Source: Apus apus (lineage: Eukaryota; Chordata; Aves; Apodiformes; Apodidae). From it: 64,000 nucleotides of DNA. Made by a program: the position numbers and the translations under genes. Positions within the stretch are counted from its first letter, which is position 1. Every line of letters starts with the position of its first letter. Location of the stretch: NCBI RefSeq assembly GCF_020740795.1, contig NC_067312.1, forward strand, positions 53,897,905 through 53,961,904, in the 5' to 3' direction. This document shows, piece by piece, positions 49,629-64,000 of the stretch. The notes below the pieces were generated by a model, which was given only the letters and a program-made list of their open reading frames with translations, made no database searches and had not been told where the DNA came from.

Positions 49629-51094
49629 TAAGGTTTAGCCCCAGTCTGTACCAACCAGGCCGCTGCTCACTCACCCCCACCCCAACTGCGGGATGGGGAA
49701 CAGAAGATCCAACTAAAAGCTCATGAATCGAGACAAGCATAGGGAGGTTTTTACTCCCCAGTTATGGTCACGGGCAAAACAGACTCAGCTTGGGGAGAAA
49801 AGAAAATAAAAATACTCATCAGAACAGGAGAAAGAGAGACCAAGACCAGATCTTGAATACCTTCCCCCCCGACTCCTCTTCTTCCTGGGACCAAATGACT
49901 TCGCTCCTGCCTCTCCCTCAGCGGCACAGGGGGATGGGGAGCAGGGCTTTAAGATCAGTTCTTCACACCTTGTCTCTGCCTCTCCTCCCTCCTCAGGGGA
50001 AGGACTCCACACAGCCTTCGGGGCTCCGCTGCGGGGTCCCTCCCACTGGAGAGAGTCCTTGACCAACTCCTCCAACGTGTCGCTCCCAGCAGGTGCAGTC
50101 CCACCTCCCCTGGCCCTGGGCCCTCCATGGCTGCAGATTCCAGTCTGCCCCACCATGAGCCTTCACAGGCTGCAGATCCACATCTGCTCCCCCGTGCTCT
50201 TCCACGGGTGGCAAGGAGACAGCTGCATCTCCCCACGGGCTGCAAGGGAACGTCTGCTTAGGCACCTCCTCCCCTCTCCTTCCTCACTGCCCTCAGGATC
50301 CCTGCTCCAGTATTGCTCTCACCACTGTAGGAAGCAGAAAATAAATAACTACCTAGAATTTTAGCAGAAGCTGTAAACAGATCCTGTTTTTGTAAAAGCT
50401 GTTGCTGTTTTCTGTTAGGGATAACTGTCAAGGGAACTATTTCTTTGAAGTGAGATGGACCCAAGGGCTCGTGTGGCAATGTTTCAGTGCTTGGGCAAGA
50501 GAAAACTGGTTCCTACCAGAAGAGTGGCTAGCAAGTTGGTCAAGTACCCAATCCAAGGAAAGAAGGTTGTACAACCCCACCGTAAAAGGGGAGAAACAAC
50601 GAAGAAGGAGCCAGCCTTATGGGGTGTGGTACCAGGTAAAGAGGGGAGGGACAGCAGCTGGTCATCTTAGACATACGGGGTGGGCTGTAAACCTTGGAGT
50701 ACCGAGCCAACGGGGAAACCGGGGAGGGGTAATTGGGTGGGAATTAGGGAATAAAAAACTGGGCTGAGTGCCCACCTGCAGTGCCTGCTTTGTGGGTCAC
50801 CTGCTCTTGCAAGCACATCAGTAAAATGTGCTTCCCTGAGGAGCCTGTCTGAGCATTTGCTGTTGGTTGTTGAGGCGTTTCTCACACCACCCGTGCCCTG
50901 CAGGTCTTTTTGCAGGTTCCTTTTCCCTGTCTTGAACACGTCACTCCCAGAGGCACATCCAGCTTCCCTGCTTGCCTGGGCCTTGGCCAGAGGACAGGCT
51001 GGAACTGGAGCTGGGGGAGCTTCCAGCAGCTTCCAAGAGGAGCCACCCTTGTGGGCCACCCACCTTCCAAACCCCACCACACTAACCCAAAACA
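49625..51094 (-). mobile_element. ERVL-type avian LTR interrupted by a nested solo LTR
   Basis: It belongs to the same LTR class as 28294-29292, with the GCTGCTCACTCA and CTCATGAATCGAGACA blocks near the left end. The rest continues after the nested element and finishes at ACTAACCCAAAACA (51094). The nested LTR occupies 50326-50884. The sense appears to be minus. Confidence 0.8.
50326..50884 (+). mobile_element. Nested solo LTR with 6-bp target duplication CACCAC
   Basis: It starts TGTAGGAAGCAG and ends GAGGCGTTTCTCA. CACCAC lies immediately before (50320-50325) and after (50885-50890), a perfect 6-bp duplication. It carries a TATA-like AATAAAAAACTGG near 50.75 kb and a U5-like end. It is inserted into the ERVL-type LTR and is therefore the younger of the two. 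A 6-bp duplication fits an alpha- or betaretrovirus-like ERV. Confidence 0.82.
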
Positions 51095-51244
51095 AGGATT
51101 CTGGGTACAAAAATACAAATGCCAGGTCAGTTCTGGGAGCACCCCAGTTTCCTCTGCTTCTCTCCTGCAAGGCCAAGTGCTGGATCCTTAACAAAACCTA
51201 TTGCTGCTGTGTCAGGAATCCTTGCCCCCATCGTCTTGGTTTGC

Positions 51245-54200
51245 AGAACAATGGACACCGTGAAAAGAGTCTAAATATAAACCATTTAAACCATTAAACA
51301 GCAAAACGGTCAAATAATCGGTGTAAACATAAAGCATTTAAACAATTGAACAGTGATTTAATGAAACAGTATGAATATAAAACATTTCAACAATTGAACA
51401 GCAAAACAGTGAAACAATGAGTATAAATATAAAACATTTAAACAAATAATAAGTGAAATGGTGAAAAAATAAACGTTGAAAATACAACACTTAAGAATTA
51501 AACAGTGAAGCAGTGAAGGAATTTACTGTAAATATAATGTATTTCAACAATTAAACAGTAGAAAATTCAAACAATTCAACAGTGTAAATATGAAACAATT
51601 CAACAACCAGTGAAAATATGAAACAACTAAACAGTGCAAATAGGAAACATTTAACCAATAGTGATATAATTAAACAGTGTAAATGTAAACCAGCTCAACA
51701 ATTAAGCAGCAAAACAGTGAAACAATTTAACAATGTAAATATAAAGCATTTAAACCATTAAACAGCAAAACAGTGAAACAATGAGTGTAAATATAAAACA
51801 TTTAACCATTTAAACAGTGATTTAATTAAACAGTGTGAATATGAAACGTTTCAACAATTGAACAGTGAAACAGTCAAACAATTAGTGTAAATATAAAACA
51901 CTTCACCACTTTCACAGTGAAATGGTGAAATACGCATTGAAAATATAAAACAGTTCAACAATTAAACAGCAGAACATCCAAACAATTAATGTAATTATAA
52001 AGCATTAAAAAAATTAATCAGCAAAGGACTGAGGGAATTCAGTGTAAATATAAAGCGTTTCAACAATTAAACAGTGAAACATTGAAAAAAATTGAACACA
52101 TAAGATATTTAAACAATTAAACAGCAAAAGAGTGAAGAAATTTAGTGTAAATATGAAGCATTTCAACAATTAAACAGTGGAAAATTCAAACAATTCAACA
52201 GTGTAAATGTGAAACATTCCAACAGTGAAAATATGAAACAATTAAACAGTGCAAATAGGAACAGTGATATAATTAAACAGTGTAAATGTAAACCAGCTCA
52301 ACAATTAAGCAGCAAAACAGTGAAACAATGAGTGTAAATATGAAACATTTAAACAGTAAGTGAAAAGTTGAAAAAATAAACATTGAAAATACAACATTTA
52401 AAAAATTAAACAGTGAAACACCAAAGGAATTTAGTGTAAATATAAAGTATTTCAACAAGTAAAGAGTGGAAAAGTCAAACAATTCAACAGTGTAAATATG
52501 AAACATTTCAACAAGCAGTGAAAATATGAAACAACTAAACAGTGCAAATAGGAAACATTTAACCAACTCTTGATATAATTAAACAGTGTAAATGTAAACC
52601 AGCTCAACAGCAGCAAAAGCAATGAAATGATTCAACAGTGTAAATATAAAATATTTAACCATTTAAACAGTGATTTAAGTAAACAGTGTAAATAGAAAAC
52701 ATTTCAACAATTAAACAGTGAAACATTGAAAAAAATGAACACATAACATATTTAAACAATTAAACAGCAAAACAGTGAAGAAATTTAGTGTAAATATGAA
52801 GCATTTCAACAGTTAAACAGTGGAAAAGCCAAACAATTCAACAGTGTAAATATGAAACATTTAGCCATTTAAAATGATTTAATTCAACAGTGTAAATACA
52901 AAACATTTCACCACTTACACAGCAAAACTGTGAAATAAGCATTGAAAATATAAAACAGTTCAACAATTAAACAGCAGAACAGTCAAACAATTAGGGTAAT
53001 TATAAAGCATTTAAATAATTAATCAGCAAAAGACTGAAGGAATTCAGTGTAAATATAAAACATTTAAACAATTAAACAATGAAACATTGAAAAAAATGGA
53101 ACACATAACATATTTAAACAATTCAACAGCAAAAGAGTGAATAAATTTAGTGTAAATATGAAGCATTTCAACAATTAAACAGTAAAAAATTCAAACAATT
53201 CAACAGTGTAAATATGAAAGATTTCAACAATCAGTGAAACAGTGAAACAATAAAACAGTGCAAATAGGAACAGTGATATAATTAACAGTGCAGATGTAAA
53301 CCAGCTCACGAATTAAGCAGCAAAACAGTGAAACAATTAAACAGTGTAAATATGAAACAGGTAAACAATTAAAAAGCGAAACAATTAAACAGTGAAAATA
53401 TCAAACAACTCCAAAACTGCATTTCCTCTAGCCCGCTTCTACTAAGAAATTCTAATTAACATTCTAATTCTAGTTAACAATTAAACAGCAAAACAGTGAA
53501 GAAATTTAGTGTAAATATGAAGCGTTTCAACAATTAAACAGTGGAGAAGTCAAACAATTCAACAGTGTAAATATGAAACATTTCAACAATCAGTGAAACA
53601 GTGAAACAACTAAATAGTGCAGAGGAAACATTTAACCAACAGTGATATAATTAAACAGTGTAAATGTAAGCCAGCTCAACAATTAAGCAGCAAAACAGTG
53701 AAATGATTCAACAGTGTAAATATGAAACATTTCAACAATTAAACAGCAAAACAGTGAAACAATGAGTGTAAATATCAAACATTTAAACAGTAAGTGAAAT
53801 GGTGAAAAAATAAACATTGAAAATACAACATTTAAGAAATTAAACAGTGAAACAGTGAAGGAATTTAGTGTAAATATAAAGCATTTCAACAATTAAACAG
53901 TGGAAAAGTGAAACAATTCAACAGTGTAAATATGAAACATTTAACCATTTAAACAGTGATTTAATTCAACAGTGTAAATATAAAACATTTCACCACTTAC
54001 ACAGCAAAACAGTGAAATAAACATTGAAAACATAAAACAGTTCAACAATTACACAGCGGAACAGTCAAACAATTAGTGTAATTATGAAGCATTTAAACAA
54101 TTAATCAGCAAAAGACTGAAGGAATTCAGTGTAAATATAAAACATCTGAACAATTAAACAGTGAAACATTGAAAAAAATTGAACACATAACATATTTAAA

Positions 54201-54470
54201 CAATTAAACAGCAAAAGAGTGAAGAAATTTAGTGTAAATATGAAGCATTTCAACAATTAAACAGTGGAAAATTCAAACAATTCAACAGTGTAAATGTGAA
54301 ACATGTAAACAATCAGTGAACTAACAGTGAAACGATTAAACAGTGTAAATAGGAACAGTGATATATTTAAACAGTGTAAATGTAAACCAGCTCAAGAATT
54401 AAGCAGCAAAACAGTGAAACAATTAAACAGTGTAAATATGAACAGTTAAACAATTAAACAGTGAAAATCT
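51245..54470. repeat. AT-rich satellite-like array, about 3.2 kb
   Basis: This is a degenerate tandem array built largely from 8-bp words such as AAACAATT, AAACAGTG, TAAATATG, AAACATTT and CAACAATT. They are grouped into higher-order blocks of several hundred bp: the phrase AAATGTAAACCAGCTCA recurs about every 300-700 bp. The array ends about 150 bp beyond the stop codon of the FOXJ1-like gene. Long minus-strand open frames within it are by-products of the repeat. Confidence 0.92.
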
Positions 54471-54622
54471 CAAACAATCCCAAACTGCATTTCCTCTAGC
54501 CCTCTACTACTAAGAAATTGTAATGGTAGAAATACAGGTTTCTTGGAATAGGTAATATAGAACAGATTATGCAAAAAACATTCCAAGAGGCCGAACTGCT
54601 GCATTGATAGACCTTTTCTTTT

Positions 54623-57420
<2,798 letters not shown>

Positions 57421-57849
57421 CGACTGGCCCGTGTTCCGCGGCCGCTGATGTGGAACCTGCTCCCCTGCAGCCTTCGAAGCTCTCCTTTGAGCAGCTGCTG
57501 CGACCGCCAAGACCTGCAGCTTCGGCAGCCCAGCCACCCTTGGAGCACCAGCCTGATCTTCCCTCTCCTGCCCCAGGGTGCGGGAGCAGCCGGCCTCCCG
57601 CAGCCGCCCTGGTTTTCTCAGCTCAAGGTGACCAGGAACCCCCAAGGCTCTCCCTGTGCCCAGCGTGGTGCTCCTGGCTCCTCGGGGCCAGGACACCCAG
57701 ACCTGTGGGGAGCCCCACTTTGGCAGCATGTCCCTCAGCAGGGCACAAGTTTTGTCCCCTGCAGCACCAGCCCTCTCTGCTGCTAGCAGCTCCCATCCTG
57801 GTGGATCTCAGTTTGAAGGTGTCACCCCCCATCAAGTGCCCATCCCCAG

Positions 57850-58300
57850 GGTGGGTGGGAACATGACACAAGGAGAATGACAGTCCCAGGCACTCACGCC
57901 ATGAAGGGGCAGGGAAGGATGCTTCAGCACTTGGGGCTCCCAGGACTCGGAGCATGGCCACCCTTGTGCCACAGCTGGTGTGTAACCATTGCCACACAGG
58001 TGGTGGTTTGTGCCTGCAGGGAGTTGCTGAGTTGTAGCAGAGGGAGGTGGTAGCACCCATGTGCCAGGGCTGGCTGTACAACCAGGGCTGGGCTGGTGAG
58101 ATGTCCCCTGCCCCCAGGACAGAGGGTCAGAGAGGGTCAGGCGGTGCCAGAGGGAAACAAGGAGGGAAAGGGGGGTTTTTGCTCTCTCTTTTTGTTGTTG
58201 TTGTTGTTTTTAATATGTAAATAACTTTCCATGAAAAAGGTTAAATTGCACACATTTCTCTGCAGTTCTTCAGCATCAGTACAGAGGCCTGAAAACAGGA
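57850..58300. repeat. Direct repeat copy B (about 410 bp)
   Basis: It is nearly identical to copy A, with only a handful of substitutions and a few small indels. It lies about 450 bp upstream of the FOXJ1-like CpG promoter. Near its left end it has about 25 bp that copy A lacks. Confidence 0.92.
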
Positions 58301-59915
58301 AAAACAGAACAAAAACAAGTAAAAAGAAGCATCACCAATACAGATATATACATCTACACCAAACCCCCCCAGAGACACAGCCCTGACTCTCTGGCCCCAG
58401 AACGCTGGACCCAGCTGTGTGGTGGCATCCCAGGGGACTTCAGATGCTGGACCTGGGCAAAGCAGCAGCCTCAGCCCCAGTTCTGCTGCTTGCATGAGCT
58501 GGAGGTCTTGGCTCTCAGCCTGCCCCATGCTTCCCTGGGGGGATGCTGGACTTGAGCTCCTTGGGTGCCAAGTACTCCAAGGGTAATTATTACACTTGCC
58601 TAAGGCTTGTTGATTGATTCTTACACTGCAGCTGTCCTGTCCCTACATTATATTGCTCACATTCAAGGTCCTAAGTGCTTTTTATAAGCAAAACAAGAAA
58701 CTCGTGACAATCTTCCATTTTTGGCAAGTCTAAGACACACAACTATCACCAGATAGGATGAACAGAACTTATCAACACGAATGTGATGCAGAGAAGCAGA
58801 CACTTCTTTATCAAAGCTCTGAGTGTAGGGGTGGTAACTCCACCTGGCATATCCTGAGTTGCATTACAATCAACAGGTTTTTTATATATTCAATTTCTAG
58901 TGTATAAATTGTTTAGCATAAAAATGCATCTAGTACTCTCTTTTAATTACTCATTAAATTTCACCTTTACATTGATTGATTTCTTATTATTTTTTTTCGA
59001 GTTACATAACATCATGCATATTCATTTCAAACAAAAATCTTTGATCATCTATGGTCACAGTACTGCAATTGTATACTTTTTCACAATTCCACCAAGACAC
59101 TAACTTTTTCTTTTCTTGCAGTGTAGTTCCTCTATCATTCATCAATGGAAAGACAGCAAGCAGTGTCCCATCCCAAGTAAAGCACCAGGAGGCTCTAGCC
59201 ATACACTGAAATTGAGACAATATAATCGTGGACCATACAGAATCTTACTGCATCTCAGTTTCTTGCATAATCTGATTTGTTTCTTGATGTCTATATCCCA
59301 TAATTACTCAGCTAGTGTTTCTTTTAATCGCTTCAGTGTAAGAACAATATCCTCTATTTTTTTCATCACGTGTTGGTCCACTACAAAGAAAACAGCTGAT
59401 ACGTCTCTTATTGATTAAAAACAGAAAATATGGTAACTTGACAACTAGCTCTGTTCCCTGGATATTTCCATTTCTTGTTAATGTTCTTGCCATTCAATAG
59501 TGGGGACTTACTCATTTAGTGCTCTAATAATAATAATAGTCTCATTTTTGTGCCCTAAACTGGTCAAATTCATTGCCAAAATTCCCCATGGAACAGATTC
59601 AGCTGCTGCTCTTGGCATTGGTAAACAAGCAGTGATCTGAGTTATGTTTTGCAAAATGGCAAATTATTTAATTAAGCCAACCATTATTTTTTCTTCTGGT
59701 GCTTTCCTTGGGAGGTGTATAAGCTGTTCCCATTTCTGCCTGTCTTTTATTTCTCACCTTCAGATCTCATAATTCTCATAATTCTCAGTCCCATTTTGTC
59801 TCTCAATTGTTGCGTCAAACCGGGCTCTCACTAGCATCAGTCTCCAAATCAAATCAGATCTGTAACAACAATCCCAAACCGATATATAGAACTAGACATG
59901 TTTTAGAGTTGATTT
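58301..59915. other. Unrecognised sequence, possibly including decayed env
   Basis: No exon or known repeat is recognisable. If the pol relic to the right continues leftwards, the part from about 59.0 to 59.9 kb would be its env region, but I see no convincing envelope motif. Confidence 0.35.
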
Positions 59916-62400
59916 TGATCCCTGTTGACAATCTTCCATGGTGGGGCACCTTCTTCACTCAGGTGTAGTGGATGCACACCTCTGATTCTGCTATCTTGAT
60001 GGCTGTAAAGGTAGTTAGCAGCACCTGAAAGGCTCCTTTCCAGCGTTCCTACAAGGGTTCAGAGGTCCATGTTCCACACAGACATGGTCTCCAAGTTGAA
60101 AATCATGTGCTGGATTTTCCAGGGACAGAAGTCTGTTCCACACCACTATGTCCCAGATTGCAGTTAAGGTTCTTCTTAGAGCAAGCAGATAGTTATACAC
60201 ACCTTCTTTTCCTTTTAGATGCATGTTTGGATTTGGTGCTGGGGATTCATATGGTTTCTCCTATAGTAATTTGTAAGGACTGACCGAGGTGCCACTTTTT
60301 GGCTGCACCCTGACCCTCAACAATGCCAACGGGGCCACTTCAAATTAGTGTCTTGGCATATTTTGCTAAATTGCCTTTTTAGTGCTTGATTCATTCTTTC
60401 TACTTTTCCACTAGATTGTGTCCTCCATGGTGTATGTAAAACCCAAGTAATTCCCAGGGCTTTGCATACACTTTGCACTACTTCAGCAATCAAATGTGGA
60501 CCTCTGTCCAAAGAGATCCCAATAGGGACTTCAAACCTTGGTATTATTTCTTGTAACAGCCATTTTACAACCTCTTTGCCTGTGTAGTATGACTAGGAAG
60601 GGCTTCTGGCCATCCTGTAAAAGTGTCAACCCCCACCAGAATGTACCGATACCCATTTTGTCTGAGTAACTCTGGAAAGTCTATATGACAGTAACCACCT
60701 GGTTCTGTTCCAGATTTGAGCTCACCCATTTGAACTCTTTTCGTCATTAGTGGATTATTCTTCAAACATACATCACGTTCTGCAGTTGTAATTTTGGCTA
60801 TTCCGAGCGTTTTTACTGGTTTCACTTGCTTTTTAAAACGACTTACTAAGGCTTCTATGCCCCAATGACATTCTTGGTGTTTTGTCTGAACTGTTTCTCA
60901 TTAGGAGGGGTAGTACTACTAGCTGTCCGCCAGATGTCAGCCACCATCCAGCCACATTTTTCTGTGCATTCAATAATTTTCCTGATTTTTCATCTTCTTC
61001 TGAATATTTAAGCTTCTCCCCTGGGAGGGTTATTGTTTTGGTTGGAATTAAAGCCATTTGTGAAGATTTTTCTTTCCCTGCTTTTCTGGCAGCTCTATCT
61101 GCTAAGTGATTCCCTCCAATTTCTTCAGTGTTTCCCACTTGATGTGCTTCACCGTGCATGATTGTCAACTGGGCAGGCTTTTGAAATGCTTGCAATAATT
61201 GCAAAATTTCATGTTGATGTTTAATATTTGATCCTTGATAGGATGATATTCCTCATTCTTTCCACAGGATCCCAAGGACCTGTACTACCCCAAAGGCACA
61301 TTTTGAATCAGTCCAAAAGTTCACCTTCTTTCCTCCACTTAATTCAAGCACCCTGGTCAAAGAAGGAAGCTCTGCCTTTTGGGCTCAAGTGGTGTCAGTC
61401 GATGCTTTTGCCTCTAGGATTCAGTTTACAGTTGTTACCACATGTACAGTGTATCCAACTCCATGTTCCACAGAACTGCTGCCATCTGTGTATAGGTCCC
61501 ATTCAGGATCTTCCAACAGTGGGTCCTTCAGGTCCTCTTGACTGAAATACACATGTTCAATGGTAGTGAGGCAGTCATGTTCCAGCTGTCCTTCTTCCTG
61601 TGTAGAACTTAAAAAGACTGCAGGATTTACCAAGTTAGTTGTTTTCAAAATCACATTGTCTTGCTCAGTCAACACCACCTGATATTTCATCATTCTGCTA
61701 TGGATCAACCCTTTTTTGTCCCCGCTTTTGTTCTAAAACAGTTATTACCATATGTGGGACCTACACTGTTATTGTTCTTCCCAAAGTCAGTTTTTGCGCT
61801 TCTTGGGTAAGCATCACTGTAGCAGCAACTGCTCAGAGACAAGTAGGCCACCCGTTACTTACAGTACCCAGTTGTTTGGAGGAATATCTGACTGCTCTCT
61901 TCCAGCTTCCCTTTCTCGGGGTCTACACTCCCAACGCTAGATACTGTCTTTCATGAACAAATCACTGGAAATCTTGGGTTAAATCTGGATTCCCAAAGCA
62001 GGTGCAGACATTAATGCTTGTTTCAGGTCTTTAAACACATGTTGCTGATGCGGAATCCATACAAAGGGGGGATTCTTGAGAGCTTCATACAAGGGCATGG
62101 CTATTCAACCATAATTAATTATCTACAGGAGACACAACCTGGCCATTCCCAAGAAGGCCCTCGGTTCATGAACACTTTTCAGCTTGGAATGCCCTAAGTG
62201 GCTTCCTTACAGTCTATTCCAAATTGCTGTTGTCCTTTTAAAATCTCAAAGCCCAGATATATTACAGTCTGTCTTGCTATTTGGCCTTTGTTTCTGGTTG
62301 TGCATTGAGGGTTAATTTTTCTTGTGCTACTATTAACGCTTCCACTTAGCCTGTATATTTTTTGCTTATGCAATAAACCTCTACTTTCCTGAGTCACTTC
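59916..62400 (-). pseudogene. pol: Decayed gammaretrovirus-like pol (RT end, RNase H, integrase)
   Basis: Minus-strand frames in the correct viral order show the RT end (62194-62397, LGFEILKGQQQFG) with the connection region near 62.05 kb. RNase H follows: YTDGSS near 61.5 kb, and the HGEAHQVGN and ADRAARKAG blocks near 61.1 kb. Integrase comes next: HIDFPEL and VGVDTFTGWPEA near 60.65 kb, DRGPH and the HTPW-SSGKVERMN block near 60.4-60.5 kb, and the C-terminal GAFQVLLTTFTAIKIAE near 60.0 kb. Many stops and frameshifts separate these blocks. No LTRs were found in the window. It is a separate, older copy than the 37-43 kb ERV. Confidence 0.88.
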
Positions 62401-64000
62401 AAATTGTTAAAACTGGCTGGAAATACGCTGTTGTAATACTTATAATTAGTTTCCTTGAAGTATCTCTGAAAATCATCATCTATATCTCATGTGAGACTGA
62501 GCAGTTATGCTGTCTTTAAATCAGATGAACATGCGTATGATGCAGCTCTGGACCTAATTTCATCTATTTTAGTGTAATGGTTTAGAGGATCGGCCTCCAA
62601 GCTCCAAATCTCTCCCCAGTGTATATTCTGTTTTCAAATCATATCCATTCCTAGCAAACTAGAATGATGGCTGGTTTAGGTCTATGTGTCTTACCATCAA
62701 CCTCCACTGAGTTACTCTGTTATTTATGTTAGTTTCAGCTAATGCCAACTCTGAGGGTTGGTTTTACTTGCATGTTCCTATTATACCCTAAGCTCTGTTG
62801 GCAGGTGGCTGGTGCAGGTGGCTGGGGAAGCAAACTGGAAGGTATTTTATTTTTTCTTCTCTGGGGGATCCACTGAGCACCATCAAGGAAAGACCATCTG
62901 GCATCCAAGAGGCACTGGAGTGATTAGAAATAGCAAGCTGGGAGTCTGCAGGAAGGAGGGGCACTAGAGGGGAGGAAATGAGTGTCCCAGAAGTTGGGGA
63001 TGACTGATCAGAATTTGCTTTAGCTCAGCAGCTCAGTGGAAAAGAAAAACAGTGAACATGTAGAGCTGTTCATAGATCCTTGTTTCTATTTGGTCTTTCC
63101 CTGGTGCTTTTCCAGACTTAAAATGTTACATATGTTTGCCTACATTCCAGCATGTAGGAGAGCCGTTTTTATTCAAATGTAGCTCCTTCTAGTTTAATAA
63201 ATCTTTTCATCTAAGAGGAAACAAAGAATATTTAGCAGAAGAAGAATGTCTGCATAGACCCACCCTTCATCTCAGGATCATTTGTGGTCCTATAGCACTG
63301 GCCTTTTTTAACAGCAATGTGATACACTCTATGCCCATGTGTCAATGGCAAAGCCATCTCTCCTGTCCAGCTATTGAGCTCAATTTTCATCTTACCTTTT
63401 TGTCCTGCCATCAAAATACAGAATACTTCCTCACTCCAGCATAAAAAGACTTCCCTACTGTTCTTCCCGCAGCTGCCTGGATGGAGTCAGTTGTATTAAA
63501 AGAGAAGCTTTCTCAGTTTAGTCTGCCAAGTTTCAAACCTTGATTCTTATGTAAGTGGACATATTTTAGAAATGTATCTTTGGATTATATGTTTCTACTT
63601 AAAATATGGCTTGCTCTCAAGTTATAACATATAATTACAGCAAGTTTAGGAAAGCAGATGAGTTAAACATTTGCCTACATCCCTCACTATGTTGAAAGAT
63701 CTTGTTTAGGAGTTCGTCATCTATTGGAACAAAAAGATCAATGGTATCTTCAAACTTGTGCTCTAACTGGATGAATCATTCTATTAAACTTTTTTCTAGT
63801 TATATGATTCACCAAGGCTATAGTTTTCATCTGTGTTCATCTTTAACCGCTGCACTTAATCTATCTGGTTGCACCTTTCATGCTGATTTTTCCTCTCAAA
63901 TTCAGGAGGTGTTATCACTGTCTCAGCAGCCTCACTTCTCTCTGTGATTTTTACCTTTTTAACTTGCTTAGTTCTTGTTAGTTTTTCACAGATCTTTCTT
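62401..64000. other. Unassigned right end
   Basis: This could hold the upstream part (protease, gag) of the decayed ERV, but I recognise no motif with confidence. The remainder is AT-rich, with no gene seen. Confidence 0.4.

Noticed and set aside
52273-53892. Minus-strand open frames rich in Phe, Leu and Ile within the AT array, membrane-protein-like
   Set aside because: They are translation of the AT-rich 8-bp words. They lack start context and any non-repeat sequence.

Overview
The window looks like bird nuclear DNA. It holds CR1 LINE fragments with the avian type of 3' end, several LTRs of the common avian ERV classes, gammaretrovirus-like ERVs, and three spliced vertebrate-type genes, all read leftwards (minus strand). 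I read exon boundaries by eye from frame, phase and GT/AG sites. No transcript evidence was available.

Layout. (1) 1-7.45 kb: exon 1 and the start of intron 1 of GAK (cyclin G-associated kinase), under a CpG island that also carries two GC-rich minisatellites. (2) 11.36-31.09 kb: a complete nine-exon methionine adenosyltransferase gene. Its exons join without a break into 389 codons, with phases that agree at every junction. It resembles MAT1A and MAT2A but differs from both at many positions. Its introns hold a 2-kb CR1 fragment, a small reversed CR1 tail, a ~1.08-kb solo LTR and a ~1-kb ERVL-type LTR. (3) 31.1-49.2 kb: gene-poor DNA. An old avian LTR (37.1-43.4 kb) is split by a minus-strand ERV with both LTRs, a 5-bp target duplication (CTAAT) and a tRNA-His primer site. 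That ERV has lost reverse transcriptase, RNase H and most of integrase. (4) 49.2-58.3 kb: a segment bounded by two nearly identical ~410-bp direct repeats. It contains an ERVL-type LTR with another solo LTR nested in it, a 3.2-kb AT-rich satellite-like array, and an intact FOXJ1-like forkhead gene (412 codons) with its own CpG-island promoter. (5) 58.3-64 kb: unrecognised sequence and a heavily decayed gammaretrovirus-like pol (RT end, RNase H, integrase).

How they fit together. GAK acts in clathrin uncoating, the MAT-like gene would make S-adenosylmethionine, and the FOXJ1-like gene would be a motile-cilia type transcription factor. I see no operon-like or pathway link between them. The parts most worth following are the extra MAT gene, with Ser in place of the usual Pro in the GHPDK motif, and the FOXJ1-like gene. 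The latter has an RFX X-box-like site between two CCAAT boxes in its promoter. It is followed at once by the satellite array, which repeats the forkhead-core-like word GTAAATA about 30 times.
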